From Lusitaniella coriacea LEGE 07157 (GTDB lineage Bacteria; Cyanobacteriota; Cyanobacteriia; Cyanobacteriales; Spirulinaceae), in assembly GCF_015207425.1 (NCBI RefSeq), contig NZ_JADEWZ010000004.1, positions 62,001-126,000 of the forward strand: a stretch of DNA of 64,000 nucleotides. The letters run 5' to 3'. The first letter of the stretch is position 1, and each line of letters starts with the position of its first letter. Position numbers and translations under genes: made by a program. The notes beneath the pieces were generated by a model that made no database searches, was not told the DNA's origin, and worked only from the letters and a program-made list of their open reading frames with translations. This document shows positions 16,601 to 24,473 of this stretch, piece after piece.

Positions 16601-17232
16601 CTACAACAGTTTATGGCTATTTCCCTTGCTTGGCGGAAGGTAATTCTTTACATCTGTACGATCCTAAGATTGTCACCGAAGATCGGTTGATTCCCACATC
16701 CGCAGAACCCGTTGTGACCTTCGAGTTTCCCCGTCAAAAATCGATGCGTCGCCTTTGTATTGCTGATTTCTTCCTTCCTAAAGAAGAGGCGATCTTTGAT
16801 AAGGATAAAAGTTTAATGTTAGTGGATGTCTTTCCCCTGCAAGCAGTAACGGTAGGTGATATTGCCACAGAGTACGCTAAAAAACTCTTTGAATCTGACG
16901 ATTACACCAATTACTTATACTTCCACGGTTTAGCGGTACAAACCGCCGAAGCGATCGCGGAATGGACTCACACGCGAATTCGCGATGAATTGGGATTTGG
17001 GGATAAAGAACCGGATAATATTCGAGATATTTTGGCGCAACGCTATCAAGGTTCTCGCTATAGCTTTGGTTATCCCGCTTGTCCGAATATTGCGGATCAA
17101 TATAAGCAGTTGGAACTGTTAGGAACGGATCGAATTAATTTGTATATGGATGAGAGCGAACAGTTATATCCCGAACAATCCACAACGGCAATTATTACCT
17201 ATCATCCCGTTGCCAAGTATTTCAGCGCTTGA
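13648..17232 (+). CDS. metH: Cobalamin-dependent methionine synthase
   Basis: Transfers a methyl group from methyltetrahydrofolate to homocysteine through cobalamin. The 1194-residue protein has all four modules. The homocysteine domain carries zinc ligands Cys 228 (LNCATGP), 294 and 295 (GGCCGT). The pterin-binding domain spans about 340-620 ([22 protein letters not shown]). The B12-binding domain has lower-ligand His 737 in DVHDIGKN. The reactivation domain spans about 890-1190 and contains [10 protein letters not shown] for S-adenosylmethionine binding. An acidic insert at about 870-900 ([20 protein letters not shown]) links the last two modules. I see no cobalamin riboswitch in the 90-base leader. 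A stem-loop follows the stop. Confidence 0.96.
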   Translation: MNSLFLTHLRSPERPVLVFDGAMGTSLQTQNLTAEDFGGAQYEGCNEYLVHTKPEAVEKVHRGFLEVGTDVIETDTFGGTSVVLAEYDLADKAYSLNKAAAELAKKVAAEYSTPEKPRFVAGSMGPGTKLPTLGHIDFDTLKNSYVVQAEGLFDGGADLLLVETCQDVLQIKAALNAIEEVFVKKGQRIPIMVSITMEVMGTMLVGTEISAALAILEPYPIDILGLNCATGPEQMKEHIKYLSENSPFIVSCIPNAGLPENVGGQAHYRLTPMELRFALMHFIEDLGVQIIGGCCGTRPDHIQQLAELAKNLKPKERTFSYEPSAASIYSTQPYIQDNSFLIVGERLNASGSKKCRTLLNNEDWDGLVSLAKSQLKEGAHVLDVNVDYVGRDGVKDMHELASRLVNNVTLPLMLDSTEWEKMEAGLKVAGGKCLLNSTNYEDGEPRFYKVLELAKRYGAGVVVGTIDEEGMGRTADKKFEIAKRAYNASIAYGLAPHEIFFDPLALPISTGIEEDRENGKATIESIRRIREELPGCHIILGVSNISFGLNPAARQVLNSVFLHDAMEVGLDAAIVSASKILPLSKIEPDHQKICRDLINDSRQFEGEACTYDPLGKLTTLFAGKKAKKEQAIDANLPVEERLKQHIIDGERIGLDAALEEARQKHPPLDIINIFLLNGMKVVGELFGSGQMQLPFVLQSAQTMKAAVAHLEPYMEKDEGSSNAKGTVVIATVKGDVHDIGKNLVDIILSNNGYKVVNLGIKQPVENIIKAYEEHRADCIAMSGLLVKSTAFMKENLATFNDRGITVPVILGGAALTPKFVHQDCQNTYQGQVIYGKDAFSDLHFMEKLMPAKSSEQWDNLQGFLGEFAEEKGKVIVEKKSKESGSSQPSEDVEIPVDTTRSEAVEIDVERPTPPFWGTKILQSEEISIEEVFEYLDLQALIAGQWQFRKPKDQTREEYDAFLAEKVHPILKEWKQKVVAENLLHPTTVYGYFPCLAEGNSLHLYDPKIVTEDRLIPTSAEPVVTFEFPRQKSMRRLCIADFFLPKEEAIFDKDKSLMLVDVFPLQAVTVGDIATEYAKKLFESDDYTNYLYFHGLAVQTAEAIAEWTHTRIRDELGFGDKEPDNIRDILAQRYQGSRYSFGYPACPNIADQYKQLELLGTDRINLYMDESEQLYPEQSTTAIITYHPVAKYFSA

Positions 17233-17236
17233 CAGA

Positions 17237-17261
17237 CTCTCCAGGCGAAAAGCATGGGGAG
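17237..17261. terminator. Stem-loop between convergent metH and PRC-barrel genes
   Basis: The arms CTCTCCAGGC and GCATGGGGAG pair with one G-U and one mismatch around a GAAAA loop, starting 5 bases after the metH stop and ending 10 bases before the stop of the opposite gene. Its position suggests a bidirectional terminator. There is no long T run on either side. Confidence 0.45.
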
Positions 17262-17270
17262 GATAAAGTG

Positions 17271-18119
17271 TTAAGAAGTTTGCTCGGACTCCGACTCAGG
17301 CGCGATCTCTGTTTCAATTTTCTCACTTTCCGGTTCAGGCGCGATCGCGCTAGAAGAATCGGTTTCCGGTTGCTGTGTCCTGAACTCAGAGTATTTCTCT
17401 TGCGCTTGAGTGCTGACTTGTTGAGCCGTTTCTTGCAATTGGCTGGCAACTTCAGAAAGCTTTTCTTTTGCCTGACCCGTTACTTGTTGGGTTTTCTCTT
17501 GTAATTGACCCGCAAAAGACTGAGTTTCTTCCATCGCTGTTGCTAAATCTTGCTGGGTTTTAGCATAATCTTCCTTGAGCAATTCCTTGGCTTGAACAAT
17601 TTTCTGACCCAAACCTTCAGCATATTGCTTTGCGTTTTGCACGATCGCGTCAGTGGCAATGACTCGCTTGCTCCCCATGCGGATAATAGCACTGCGAGGA
17701 AATTGGTAAGTACCATCAGTGATGCCGCGCCAGCCATTGGAAACAAAGAGATAATCAATAACCGTTCCAGTTTTGGGGTCAAGGGTATAATCGCTCAGAA
17801 TTCCCGCTTTATTCCCTGCATCCGTCCACACCTCGTGTCCGATTACCGATTCCCACGACTCTGGCTTTTCTGGGTCTACGCCTTCCTCTGTTTTAACTAA
17901 AATACTATCAGTCCCAATTGTCTCGATTTGCTCCCAGGTAAATGAGCGTTGATGGCGACCCAGAAACCCTGATTTACACGTTAAACCGATTGCTTGATGC
18001 GTTGCGAGATCGAGCCATAGCTGTTTGACTCGACCGATTTCTTCGGTGGTGTTGAAGTCGAGGATCAAGCGATTGAGCAAATCGCCACCCCTAATGGGGG
18101 TTTCTAATTGAGTTGTCAT
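17271..18119 (-). CDS. PRC-barrel domain protein with amphipathic C-terminal helices
   Basis: A 282-residue protein from ATG at 18119 (an upstream GTG-type start at 18137 is possible but less likely). Residues 5-85 and 90-160 are two PRC-barrel domains, beta-rich modules found in photosynthetic reaction-centre H subunit and RimM; here LLNRLILDF, EEIGRVKQLWLD and WTDAGNKAGILSDY mark them. Residues 175-255 are a Gln/Ala/Lys-rich helical region with repeats like LQETAQQVSTQAQEK, resembling LEA-type or apolipoprotein-like helices. The tail is acidic. Such proteins are common in cyanobacteria and are thought to be stress- or membrane-associated; the function here is not known. Convergent with metH. 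Confidence 0.8.
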   Translation of the reverse strand: MTTQLETPIRGGDLLNRLILDFNTTEEIGRVKQLWLDLATHQAIGLTCKSGFLGRHQRSFTWEQIETIGTDSILVKTEEGVDPEKPESWESVIGHEVWTDAGNKAGILSDYTLDPKTGTVIDYLFVSNGWRGITDGTYQFPRSAIIRMGSKRVIATDAIVQNAKQYAEGLGQKIVQAKELLKEDYAKTQQDLATAMEETQSFAGQLQEKTQQVTGQAKEKLSEVASQLQETAQQVSTQAQEKYSEFRTQQPETDSSSAIAPEPESEKIETEIAPESESEQTS

Positions 18120-18316
18120 TGCCGTTCTCCCACGCAATTACTTTTATGGTAATTCTAGTCAATGCCTGAGCGGTCAATCCATAAAGAAAATTAGAGAATA
18201 TTGATAGTAATGCGAATTCGATTACATTTCTCCAAAGCCTCTAAGAACTTGCCAGAGAGGTTGATGCTTTTGGCGTAAGGATTTTTGAGCAACAAAACCC
18301 TTGGAGTACTTTAGTA

Positions 18317-18988
18317 CTAAAAGATTGTCCAAACAAACTCTTCAAAAGTTACTTTACCCGTACAATCAAGAGAACCATAAACTCTAGGAACGGGATTTCC
18401 GTAGGGGAATAAGAACCCCCCCCAGGGAACTGATTCGTGTTTGTGGAGATAAGCCGTGATACGACCATTATTAAAACCTGAATAAGGAAAAGTTTCAATG
18501 TGTGCATCGACGTTACGCAGTTCCAAAATAATATTACCATTGCGATCGATAAAACCCCTCTTTTTTTGGTCTTCCCTCGTTCCGCTAAAGTAAGCGACTC
18601 CTCCCGCAAAATCTGTAACTCCCCGAAATTCTTGTGGAATAACAATTTCACCTTTGGCGTTAATAAACCCTTGGAACCAATTGCGATCGATAATCTGTCC
18701 TCTCCCCTCGTGGAATAGCTCTGTACGGTGGAATTGCGGCTGAATCATTATTTTTCCATAACCATTTTTATAGCCATACTTTCCATTTTGCTGCACTGGA
18801 TAAAGATTGACTGGTTTGATTTTAGATGCTTCGGATCGCAAATTTTGTAACGTTGTTGTGCAAGCACGCAAAGCTTTTTGATGTTTTTCCTCCGACCATT
18901 TTTGGTAGATTTGTTGATAGAATAAATAGCCGATTAGGAAAAAAGAACTTATCAACCCGTAACGGATGTAGCGTTTATTTACAAACAT
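18317..18988 (-). CDS. WG-repeat (KWG) protein with N-terminal membrane anchor
   Basis: A 223-residue protein. Residues 9-27 are one hydrophobic helix after a basic start. From about 60 on there are four degenerate WG/KWG repeats, visible as GKYGYKNGYGKIMIQPQF, FQGFINAKGEIVIPQEF and KRGFIDRNGNIILELRN, then a divergent last one. WG repeats form beta-propeller-like surfaces for protein contact; no enzymatic residues are apparent. It is likely anchored in the plasma membrane facing the periplasm. It is divergent from the xisHI remnant (58-base gap) and not in an operon. Confidence 0.78.
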   Translation of the reverse strand: MFVNKRYIRYGLISSFFLIGYLFYQQIYQKWSEEKHQKALRACTTTLQNLRSEASKIKPVNLYPVQQNGKYGYKNGYGKIMIQPQFHRTELFHEGRGQIIDRNWFQGFINAKGEIVIPQEFRGVTDFAGGVAYFSGTREDQKKRGFIDRNGNIILELRNVDAHIETFPYSGFNNGRITAYLHKHESVPWGGFLFPYGNPVPRVYGSLDCTGKVTFEEFVWTIF

Positions 18989-19046
18989 AAATGTTAAAGC
19001 GCGATATGGATAGATTGTTTCAATTATGTGAAGGAACCCTTGCGAT

Positions 19047-19289
19047 ATGCCTGTTTTAGACCTTTATCATAATACCGTTGAGAATGCCCAACTTAAAGAT
19101 GGCTGGACGATTACGAGCGATCCTCTACATCTAACTTATCCAGACTATCAACTTCATCTTGCCGTTCGCGAGATTACCTACAAATCTCTTTTTGGAGAAT
19201 CTATTGGTCAATTAATGATTGAATAAGAAAATCGCAAACTTATTGTATTCGACCCAAATCGAGAAGCAATTTCGCAATGGATACACTAG
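19047..19289 (+). pseudogene. xisH: Decayed xisH (internal deletion and in-frame stop)
   Basis: The first 30 codons encode a typical XisH start (LYHNTVENAQLKDGWTITSD). The frame then jumps directly to the C-terminal part of the family (YQLHLAVREITYKSLFGESI). The central 60-70 residues that hold the PD-(D/E)XK-like core are missing, with no frame change. A TAA at 19224-19226 interrupts the end, after which the same frame still reads the normal family tail (ENRKLIVFDPNREAISQWIH) to a TAG at 19287. Two independent lesions, deletion and nonsense, make it non-functional. The remnant overlaps the start of xisI by 13 bases, preserving the ancestral xisH-xisI arrangement. Confidence 0.85.
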
Positions 19290-19612
19290 CCAACTATCGA
19301 ACAATTATCAAGAAAGTCCTCGAACCCCACACTCAAATTCCCTACTCCCACGGCGACTTGATTTGTAAACCTGTTTTTGATGAAAACTCAGACAGTTATT
19401 TATTAGTAACGTTGGGTTGGGATAAAGCCAAACGAATTCACGGCTGTTTGGTGCATATTGATATTATTAATGGCAAAATTTGGGTTCAACGGGACGAAAC
19501 AGAGGACGGTGTAACTTTAGATATTGTTGCGGCGGGAATACCGAAAGATTCTATTGTTCTCGGCTTCCATCCCGCAGATGTTAGACCTCATACGGGCTAT
19601 GCTGTTGTTTAA
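19277..19612 (+). CDS. xisI: XisI, fdxN-element excision controlling factor-like protein
   Basis: A 111-residue protein matching XisI over its whole length: MDTLANYRTIIKKVLEP at the start, YLLVTLGWDKAKRIHGCLVH, then IWVQRDETEDG and the conserved end VLGFHPADVRPHTGYAV. XisI was named from excision of the Anabaena fdxN element but is widespread with XisH in cyanobacteria, many of which lack heterocysts; a toxin-antitoxin-like or nuclease-accessory role has been considered but is not settled. Here xisI is intact while its partner is broken, so it is an orphan. Its start is embedded in the xisH remnant. Confidence 0.92.
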   Translation: MDTLANYRTIIKKVLEPHTQIPYSHGDLICKPVFDENSDSYLLVTLGWDKAKRIHGCLVHIDIINGKIWVQRDETEDGVTLDIVAAGIPKDSIVLGFHPADVRPHTGYAVV

Positions 19613-19657
19613 TCACTCACAACCTAATTAATTAATTAATAATTTAGTTAATTGAAA

Positions 19658-20728
19658 ATGAACGTTCCCCTTTCTCTTTTACAACGCTGGCAAGCTGGCA
19701 ATTGCCCTCAACCGGAAGAATTGCAACAGGTTTTGGCAGAAGAATTGGGAAATAGAGATCGCGCTCTTGCTTTTGAAATCACTCCACATAACGGATTGCA
19801 GGCGATTGAGAGACGGGTTGAATTATTGCAGCAAGTGGGGGATGAAGTACTGCAACTTTGCCAAACCTTCGCCTTTGAGGATATGGATCGCGCGCGCCAA
19901 ACCCTTTGGATGCTATGGTTGCCCTTAGCGCTGCAAATTGCCGATCGAAAATCGCGCCTCAACCGTCCTCTGATTCAAGGCATATTAGGGGGTCAAGGAA
20001 CTGGAAAAACAACCCTCGCCGCCGTTCTGCGACTCATTTTGGGGAAATTAAACTACTCCAGTACCAGCATTTCCATTGACGATCTGTACAAATCCTACGC
20101 CGAACGGCAAGAATTGCAACGACAAGATCCCCGCTTAATTTGGCGGGGTCCTCCAGGAACCCACGATGTGGAACTCGGAATCCAACTTCTCGATTCTTTG
20201 CGCCACCCCCAACCCCATCAATCCATTGAGATTCCCCGCTTCGATAAATCCGCATACAACGGTGCGGGGGACAGAACTGCACCAGAACTCATCGATCCTG
20301 TAGATATCGTACTTTTTGAAGGGTGGTTCGTGGGGGTGCGTCCGGTTAACGAAGCGGTTTTCGATCGCGCGCCGCCTCCCATCATCACCTCAGAAGACCG
20401 CAGGTTCGCGCGAGACACCAACGAGCGCCTCAAGGCATACCTTCCCCTATGGCAGCGTTTAGACCGCTTGCTCGTCCTCTATCCCGTCGATTATCACCTC
20501 AGCCAGCAGTGGCGCAAAGAAGCCGAACACAAAATGAAAGCAACGGGTAAAACCGGAATGCGCGATCGCGAAATCGAACAATTTGTTGAATACTTTTGGA
20601 AAGCCTTGCACCCGGAATTATTCATTAAACCTTTAGTCGAACAACCCGGATTGGCGGAGTGCGCGATCGCGCTTCGTGGGGATCGAACAGTAGAATGCGT
20701 GTATCGACCGGGTTTGCGAGAATTATAA
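19658..20728 (+). CDS. glyK: D-glycerate 3-kinase (plant/cyanobacterial type)
   Basis: Phosphorylates glycerate to 3-phosphoglycerate, the last step of the photorespiratory 2-phosphoglycolate cycle. From ATG 19658 the protein is 356 residues; an in-frame TTG at 19652 adds two residues and is less likely. The P-loop GGQGTGKTT (about 112-120) is followed by SISIDDLYKSYAER, RGPPGTHDVELG, IPRFDKSAYNGAGDR and VLFEGWFVGVRP, the conserved GLYK signatures. A helical N-terminal part precedes the kinase core. It is a single gene, with convergent GerMN downstream (18 bases). Confidence 0.92.
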   Translation: MNVPLSLLQRWQAGNCPQPEELQQVLAEELGNRDRALAFEITPHNGLQAIERRVELLQQVGDEVLQLCQTFAFEDMDRARQTLWMLWLPLALQIADRKSRLNRPLIQGILGGQGTGKTTLAAVLRLILGKLNYSSTSISIDDLYKSYAERQELQRQDPRLIWRGPPGTHDVELGIQLLDSLRHPQPHQSIEIPRFDKSAYNGAGDRTAPELIDPVDIVLFEGWFVGVRPVNEAVFDRAPPPIITSEDRRFARDTNERLKAYLPLWQRLDRLLVLYPVDYHLSQQWRKEAEHKMKATGKTGMRDREIEQFVEYFWKALHPELFIKPLVEQPGLAECAIALRGDRTVECVYRPGLREL

Positions 20729-20746
20729 ACCCGCGCGCGATCGCGT

Positions 20747-21418
20747 CTACAAATCGAAATTTTCCCTAAAGCTTTTGCGCGTCATGGGTTGGTCGATAAT
20801 TAAACCTTCCCCGCCTAAAACCTCAAGGGGTTTCCCTTCCACCTCAATCCAAACCTTCGCTTCTGGGTTCAATGCCGTTGCAGTATAGATGATTTGGGCA
20901 ACGCGACCGGTCATTGATGTCGTTCCGCCCCCGGTTGTAAACTGCTCTGAGAGATTGATGCGAACGCCGTCGGCTTGTTGAGCGACACCCAACAAACGAG
21001 TTTCCTTGGGAATTGCCGTTGCGTAGTCAGTATTTTCTGCGTTTTTCGGCCCCGACAGCAATGAAGTAAAAGCCGCTTCTAGCGCTGCGTTGGCTTGGGT
21101 TTCGTCTTTGTTTTCCAGGTTGACAGGTCTTGAAACCACCTTAACCGTTTGCGCGTTGGCATCCAACCAATAAACAGGAATTGTATTTTCATTGGCGGCT
21201 TGCTTTAATGTCGCCGATCTTGGGGCAACAGAAGCCTCTGGGGAGGGTTGCTGCGTTTCTGCCGTTTCTGGAGGCGAGGCAAGGGGTTGTACCGTGTTAT
21301 TCGTATCCTCAGTACCACAGCTCGCAACGACGATTGAGGTTGTAATCCCGACAATAATTGCTGTCATTGCGCCCCAAGACATTCGACAGTTTTGACATTT
21401 TTGTTTTTGAGCGTCCAT
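20747..21418 (-). CDS. GerMN-domain lipoprotein-like protein
   Basis: A 223-residue protein from ATG 21418, chosen because an AGAG ribosome site lies 10 bases upstream; the TTG at 21445 has none. A short Cys-containing basic start (QKQKCQNCRMSWG) precedes a hydrophobic segment ending in VVASC, a probable lipobox. A Pro/Ser/Thr-rich linker follows, and then a GerMN domain (about 75-210: IPVYWLDANAQTV, AALEAAFTSLLSGP, VRINLSEQF, AQIIYTATAL). GerMN domains occur in sporulation and peptidoglycan-associated proteins; in cyanobacteria the role is presumed envelope-related. A 112-base dispersed repeat lies directly upstream. Confidence 0.82.
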   Translation of the reverse strand: MDAQKQKCQNCRMSWGAMTAIIVGITTSIVVASCGTEDTNNTVQPLASPPETAETQQPSPEASVAPRSATLKQAANENTIPVYWLDANAQTVKVVSRPVNLENKDETQANAALEAAFTSLLSGPKNAENTDYATAIPKETRLLGVAQQADGVRINLSEQFTTGGGTTSMTGRVAQIIYTATALNPEAKVWIEVEGKPLEVLGGEGLIIDQPMTRKSFRENFDL

Positions 21419-21465
21419 AACAAATTTTCTCTGGGAATGAATCAATAGGATGTGAGGGGGTTACG

Positions 21466-21577
21466 CCTGATGTGAATGCCCTAAAAACCTTGCTAGGACA
21501 AGGGAATAGGGAACAGGGAAGAGTAAGAAAAAGTTACCGCAGAGTAAGGGTTTTAGCTTCTAATACACATTAAGCGT
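21466..21577. repeat. 112-base dispersed repeat, copy 1
   Basis: Aligns without gaps to 63579-63690, with 13 differences by eye (about 88%). The core reads GGGAATAGGGAACAGGGAA, and the far end reads CTAATACACATTAAGCGT. Both copies lie just upstream of the start of a minus-strand envelope gene (GerMN here, Omp85 there) in the same orientation. Confidence 0.85.
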
Positions 21578-21658
21578 GAGTTACTAAATAACTACAGAGG
21601 AAAAGTGAGGAATTCCTTATAATTTTTACTCCGAGAAAAAAGGATTTTTCGGGTCAAT

Positions 21659-22876
21659 TCATTGGGCTGAATTGGTTGGCGGGACAAGACGAACAAAAAT
21701 AGCCGCTTCCATTTCGCGATCGTCTATTTCTAATTGTAGGAGTCGTAGGGTAACACCAGAGGTTTCCAATCTGCGTAAATCGAGGGCATCGCCGATTCCC
21801 CCTGTAATGCCCTGTAGGAAGAAAGGAGGGATGGGTTCGCCGTCCACTGAAATTTGAGGATCGACCAATTGCACGTTGCTACCGGAATCCACTGCAATCC
21901 CAGACTCCAGGCTAAGGCTGAATTGTTGGGGTTCGCTCAGAAAAGGTTCGGCGTTGTCTGGGTTGATTTTTTGAACCGCAATGAGGAATTGTTCTGCTTC
22001 TGCGAGAGAGGGTTGCAATTCAACGGCACGCTGGCGAATTTCCTCTTGTTTTTGGGGAGAATCGGGCTTTTGCAAGCTTTGTTGGAGGGCGCTGAGGCGA
22101 GTTTGTAGGGTGGGGAAATCGAGGGGGGGAAGGGGTTGCGTTAAGGGTTGCTGTTCGGGAGGGAGATCTAGTTGTTGGAGTTCGAGAAGAAGAGTTTGCA
22201 GGCTTTCGAGTTTGAGTTGTTGGAATTGGGCGATTTGGGTTTGCAGGGTTTGAGGATTGTTGGGGGTTTGCAGGCTTTGTTGCAGTTGGTTGAGGGTGCG
22301 TTGGGGAAGGGGAGTGAGGAATTGTTCGAGGTCTGTGGCGGTGAGTCCCATCGATCTCACTTGCGTATCGAGGCGCAGGCGATTGCCTTCTAATAGGTCG
22401 ATTTTGGGATCGATGAGTTGGAATTGGGCGTTGGGATCGCTAGAGAAGTTTCCGGCAATTCGCTGTAGAATACCGCGCGATCGCGCGGCAAATGCCGGGG
22501 ATTGTAAGGCTTGGTTGAGATCCTCCTCCGTTAAAACCAGGCGCACCCCCCCTTGAAAGGGTTGGCGGAATGCAGCAAGGGCTTCTCTTCCCCCCTGTCG
22601 CAGTTGTTCGAGGTCAACATCGATGGGATCGGTTTCGAGTTCTAGGGTGTCAATTCTCAGTAGGGGCGTGGGTTGTACCCCACGGAGGGCGATGCGCACG
22701 CGATCGGCTTTTCCCCCAATCAGTTGGTAGCTGGGCGTATTATCCACCCGAACAGCAACGACATCCGCTGCTTGCAGATTGGAGCGAATTGCACCTTGAG
22801 CAACAGAGTCCACAATAAATCCACTAGGAGCGAGTCCGCCGAGAAGACCAGAGAGAAGAATAATAAAAATTTCCAT
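21659..22876 (-). CDS. DUF2993 (LmeA-like) envelope protein
   Basis: A 405-residue protein. Residues 1-25 are a hydrophobic export signal. Residues 30-170 carry the DUF2993 pattern (GGKADRVRIALRGV, LRIDTLELETDPIDVD, LTEEDLNQAL), related to phospholipid-binding LmeA of actinobacteria. A Gln/Leu-rich helical insertion (about 190-300) resembles a coiled coil. The C-terminal beta part (LLQLEIDDREMEAAIFVRLVPP) completes the fold. It likely acts in the periplasm on lipid transport or envelope assembly (family-based inference). Its ATG overlaps the stop of a small upstream gene (TAATG), so the two are translationally coupled. Confidence 0.85.
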   Translation of the reverse strand: MEIFIILLSGLLGGLAPSGFIVDSVAQGAIRSNLQAADVVAVRVDNTPSYQLIGGKADRVRIALRGVQPTPLLRIDTLELETDPIDVDLEQLRQGGREALAAFRQPFQGGVRLVLTEEDLNQALQSPAFAARSRGILQRIAGNFSSDPNAQFQLIDPKIDLLEGNRLRLDTQVRSMGLTATDLEQFLTPLPQRTLNQLQQSLQTPNNPQTLQTQIAQFQQLKLESLQTLLLELQQLDLPPEQQPLTQPLPPLDFPTLQTRLSALQQSLQKPDSPQKQEEIRQRAVELQPSLAEAEQFLIAVQKINPDNAEPFLSEPQQFSLSLESGIAVDSGSNVQLVDPQISVDGEPIPPFFLQGITGGIGDALDLRRLETSGVTLRLLQLEIDDREMEAAIFVRLVPPTNSAQ

Positions 22877-23034
22877 TATTTTAGGTTGATTGATTTAATG
22901 AGTTTGAGAACCAGCGCGATCGCGGCGACCCCTAAATAGACGTATAAAAGCGATTCAGTTGCCTGAAAACGACTGCTGAGAACCAAACTCATCAGTAGCA
23001 TAATCCCAAAACTAATCCAAGACCCTGATTTCAT
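22876..23034 (-). CDS. Small two-helix membrane protein coupled to DUF2993 gene
   Basis: A 52-codon ORF starting at ATG 23034 and ending in a TAA that shares one base with the DUF2993 start. The product has two hydrophobic segments (about 6-20 and 29-44) separated by a short polar loop and a basic C-terminus (LKLIKSINLK), typical of a small membrane protein. The stop/start overlap and the lack of any stop or gap argue that it is real and co-translated. I do not recognise a family. The TnpB element ends about 15 bases upstream of its start, so it may have lost or changed its native promoter. Confidence 0.6.
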   Translation of the reverse strand: MKSGSWISFGIMLLMSLVLSSRFQATESLLYVYLGVAAIALVLKLIKSINLK

Positions 23035-23048
23035 CGTCTTACTGCTTT

Positions 23049-23250
23049 GACACTCCCCAGGCTAAAGGCAAGGGGATTCTTGGTTCATCGAGTCGCCGTT
23101 AGACAGCAGGGTTGCACGAGGCTTACAAGCTGCCAAACCTGTGTCGGCAGACAGCCCCTCCCCAACCGCCCAAGAGGGTGTCTCTCCCCAAGCGTAACTT
23201 CCCGTATGCCCTACGGTACTTAGTCCTTTTTTCAGGATATTCATTGCTGC
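23049..23250 (-). ncRNA. Predicted omega RNA (reRNA) of the TnpB element
   Basis: In TnpB systems the guide RNA scaffold overlaps the 3' end of tnpB and the right end, and the guide comes from the flank just past it. By analogy the scaffold would end at about 23049 and the guide would read the minus strand from 23048 toward 23030, reaching the start of the small membrane gene. The terminal stem-loop is visible; the 5' boundary is a guess. Confidence 0.35.
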
Positions 23251-24315
23251 ATTGATATCGCGATCTTCTGTATACCCGCAATGGGGACAAACATGAGTCC
23301 GCGTCGAAAGCGCTTTCTTGACCCGCTCTCCACAATTCGAGCAATCTTGACTCGTGTGATGGGGCGGCACGGCTACTGTGACTGTGCCGTATTTCTGCCC
23401 GAAATACTCCAGCCAATTCCTGAAGGTTGACCACCCCACATCGCTAATCGATTTTGCCAGTTTCCGATTCTTGACTAACCCTTTGACATTCAAGTCTTCG
23501 TAGGCGACCAAATCGTTAGATTGGATTGCGCAATACGCCACTCTCTTGACGTATTCGTTACGCTGCCGACTTACTCTTAAATGCTTCCGGGCGTAGCGGT
23601 TTCTCGCTTTTTGGTAGTTATTCGATTGGGGTTGTCCTTTTCTGAACTTCCTTGACTTGTTGTGATTGGCGCGGTTGAGTTGCCGCTCCCCCTTGCGGTA
23701 GAACTTGGGATTCTCAATCGTCTCGCCGTTGCTATCTGCCAAGAAATATTTGATTCCTAAATCAACTCCGATAGCCCATCCGGTGGGTTCTTTCTCAACG
23801 CGCGCGTCTGTATCAATACAGAACTGAACGTAGTAGCCATCTGCACGGCGAAGGATGCGGACTCGCTTGATTTGGGAGATTTGATAGCAGTGAAGGTCGT
23901 AACTGCCTTTGAGTTTGAGTTTCCCGATTTTTTTCTTATCGGTAAAGGTGATGCGCTTGCGGCACTCTGAGAGTTTCCAGCCGGAAGTTTTGTATTCAAC
24001 CGAGCGTGTGTTCTTTTTGAATTTTGGGTAGCCTTTCTTGGTGCGCTTCTTACAGTTGTCAAAAAAGCGGGAGATGGAAGACCAGGCGCGTTCTGCGCTG
24101 GCTTGTCGGGCTTGAGAGTTTAATGCTTCGGCAAAAGGAAACTCTTTGGCTAACACGGCGCACAACTTGTTTAGGTCGTATTTGCCGACCCCTTTGTTGT
24201 CCATCCAATAGCGCAAGCATTTATTTCGGACAAATTGTGCAGTACGAATAGCTTCGTTTATGGCTGTATATTGTTGGGGTTTGCCGTAGGCTTTAAACTC
24301 AAAAACGACAGTCAC
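23062..24315 (-). CDS. tnpB: RNA-guided endonuclease TnpB family protein
   Basis: A 417-residue TnpB (OrfB) with a GTG start. The N-terminal helix-turn-helix region is followed by an OrfB core and a split RuvC active site: Asp in GVDLGIKYF, Glu in AYEDLNVKG and Asp in TEDRDINAAMNIL. Between the last two lies a zinc ribbon (CSNCGERV ... CPHCGYT). All three catalytic acids and four Cys are present, so the nuclease is probably active. TnpB proteins use an omega RNA from the element's right end to cut DNA next to a target-adjacent motif, which maintains the element. No TnpA is nearby. Confidence 0.93.
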   Translation of the reverse strand: MTVVFEFKAYGKPQQYTAINEAIRTAQFVRNKCLRYWMDNKGVGKYDLNKLCAVLAKEFPFAEALNSQARQASAERAWSSISRFFDNCKKRTKKGYPKFKKNTRSVEYKTSGWKLSECRKRITFTDKKKIGKLKLKGSYDLHCYQISQIKRVRILRRADGYYVQFCIDTDARVEKEPTGWAIGVDLGIKYFLADSNGETIENPKFYRKGERQLNRANHNKSRKFRKGQPQSNNYQKARNRYARKHLRVSRQRNEYVKRVAYCAIQSNDLVAYEDLNVKGLVKNRKLAKSISDVGWSTFRNWLEYFGQKYGTVTVAVPPHHTSQDCSNCGERVKKALSTRTHVCPHCGYTEDRDINAAMNILKKGLSTVGHTGSYAWGETPSWAVGEGLSADTGLAACKPRATLLSNGDSMNQESPCL

Positions 24316-24473
24316 AACTCGACCTCTTATCGTTATTATTCTGCTATGCTATCAGGCGTAAGACCTATTGACTCAGTAGATCGTTGCAAAGCCGCCTTAC
24401 TAAAGACAGGTTTTTAAACCCAGAGTTTTTGGTAATCGCTTTTCGTACAGGCTGTCCGCGTTGAGGAGAAATC

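Larger units (their letters stand above)
23049..24400 (-). mobile_element. TnpB-only IS200/IS605-type (IS1341-like) element
   Basis: The element carries tnpB without tnpA. The right end on the minus strand is recognisable as GACACTCCCCAGGC followed by GGCAAGGGGATTC (23049-23080 on plus), the imperfect stem-loop typical of cyanobacterial elements of this kind. The left end, upstream of tnpB, is not sharply defined; about 24400 is an estimate. Lacking TnpA, it would depend on a Y1 transposase elsewhere. It is inserted between the small gene/DUF2993 operon and argJ. Confidence 0.7.

Noticed and set aside
17237-17261. TnpB element right-end remnant
   Set aside because: It resembles the GACACTCCCCAGGC end weakly, but its exact placement between convergent genes and its paired arms fit a terminator better, and no tnpB fragment is nearby.
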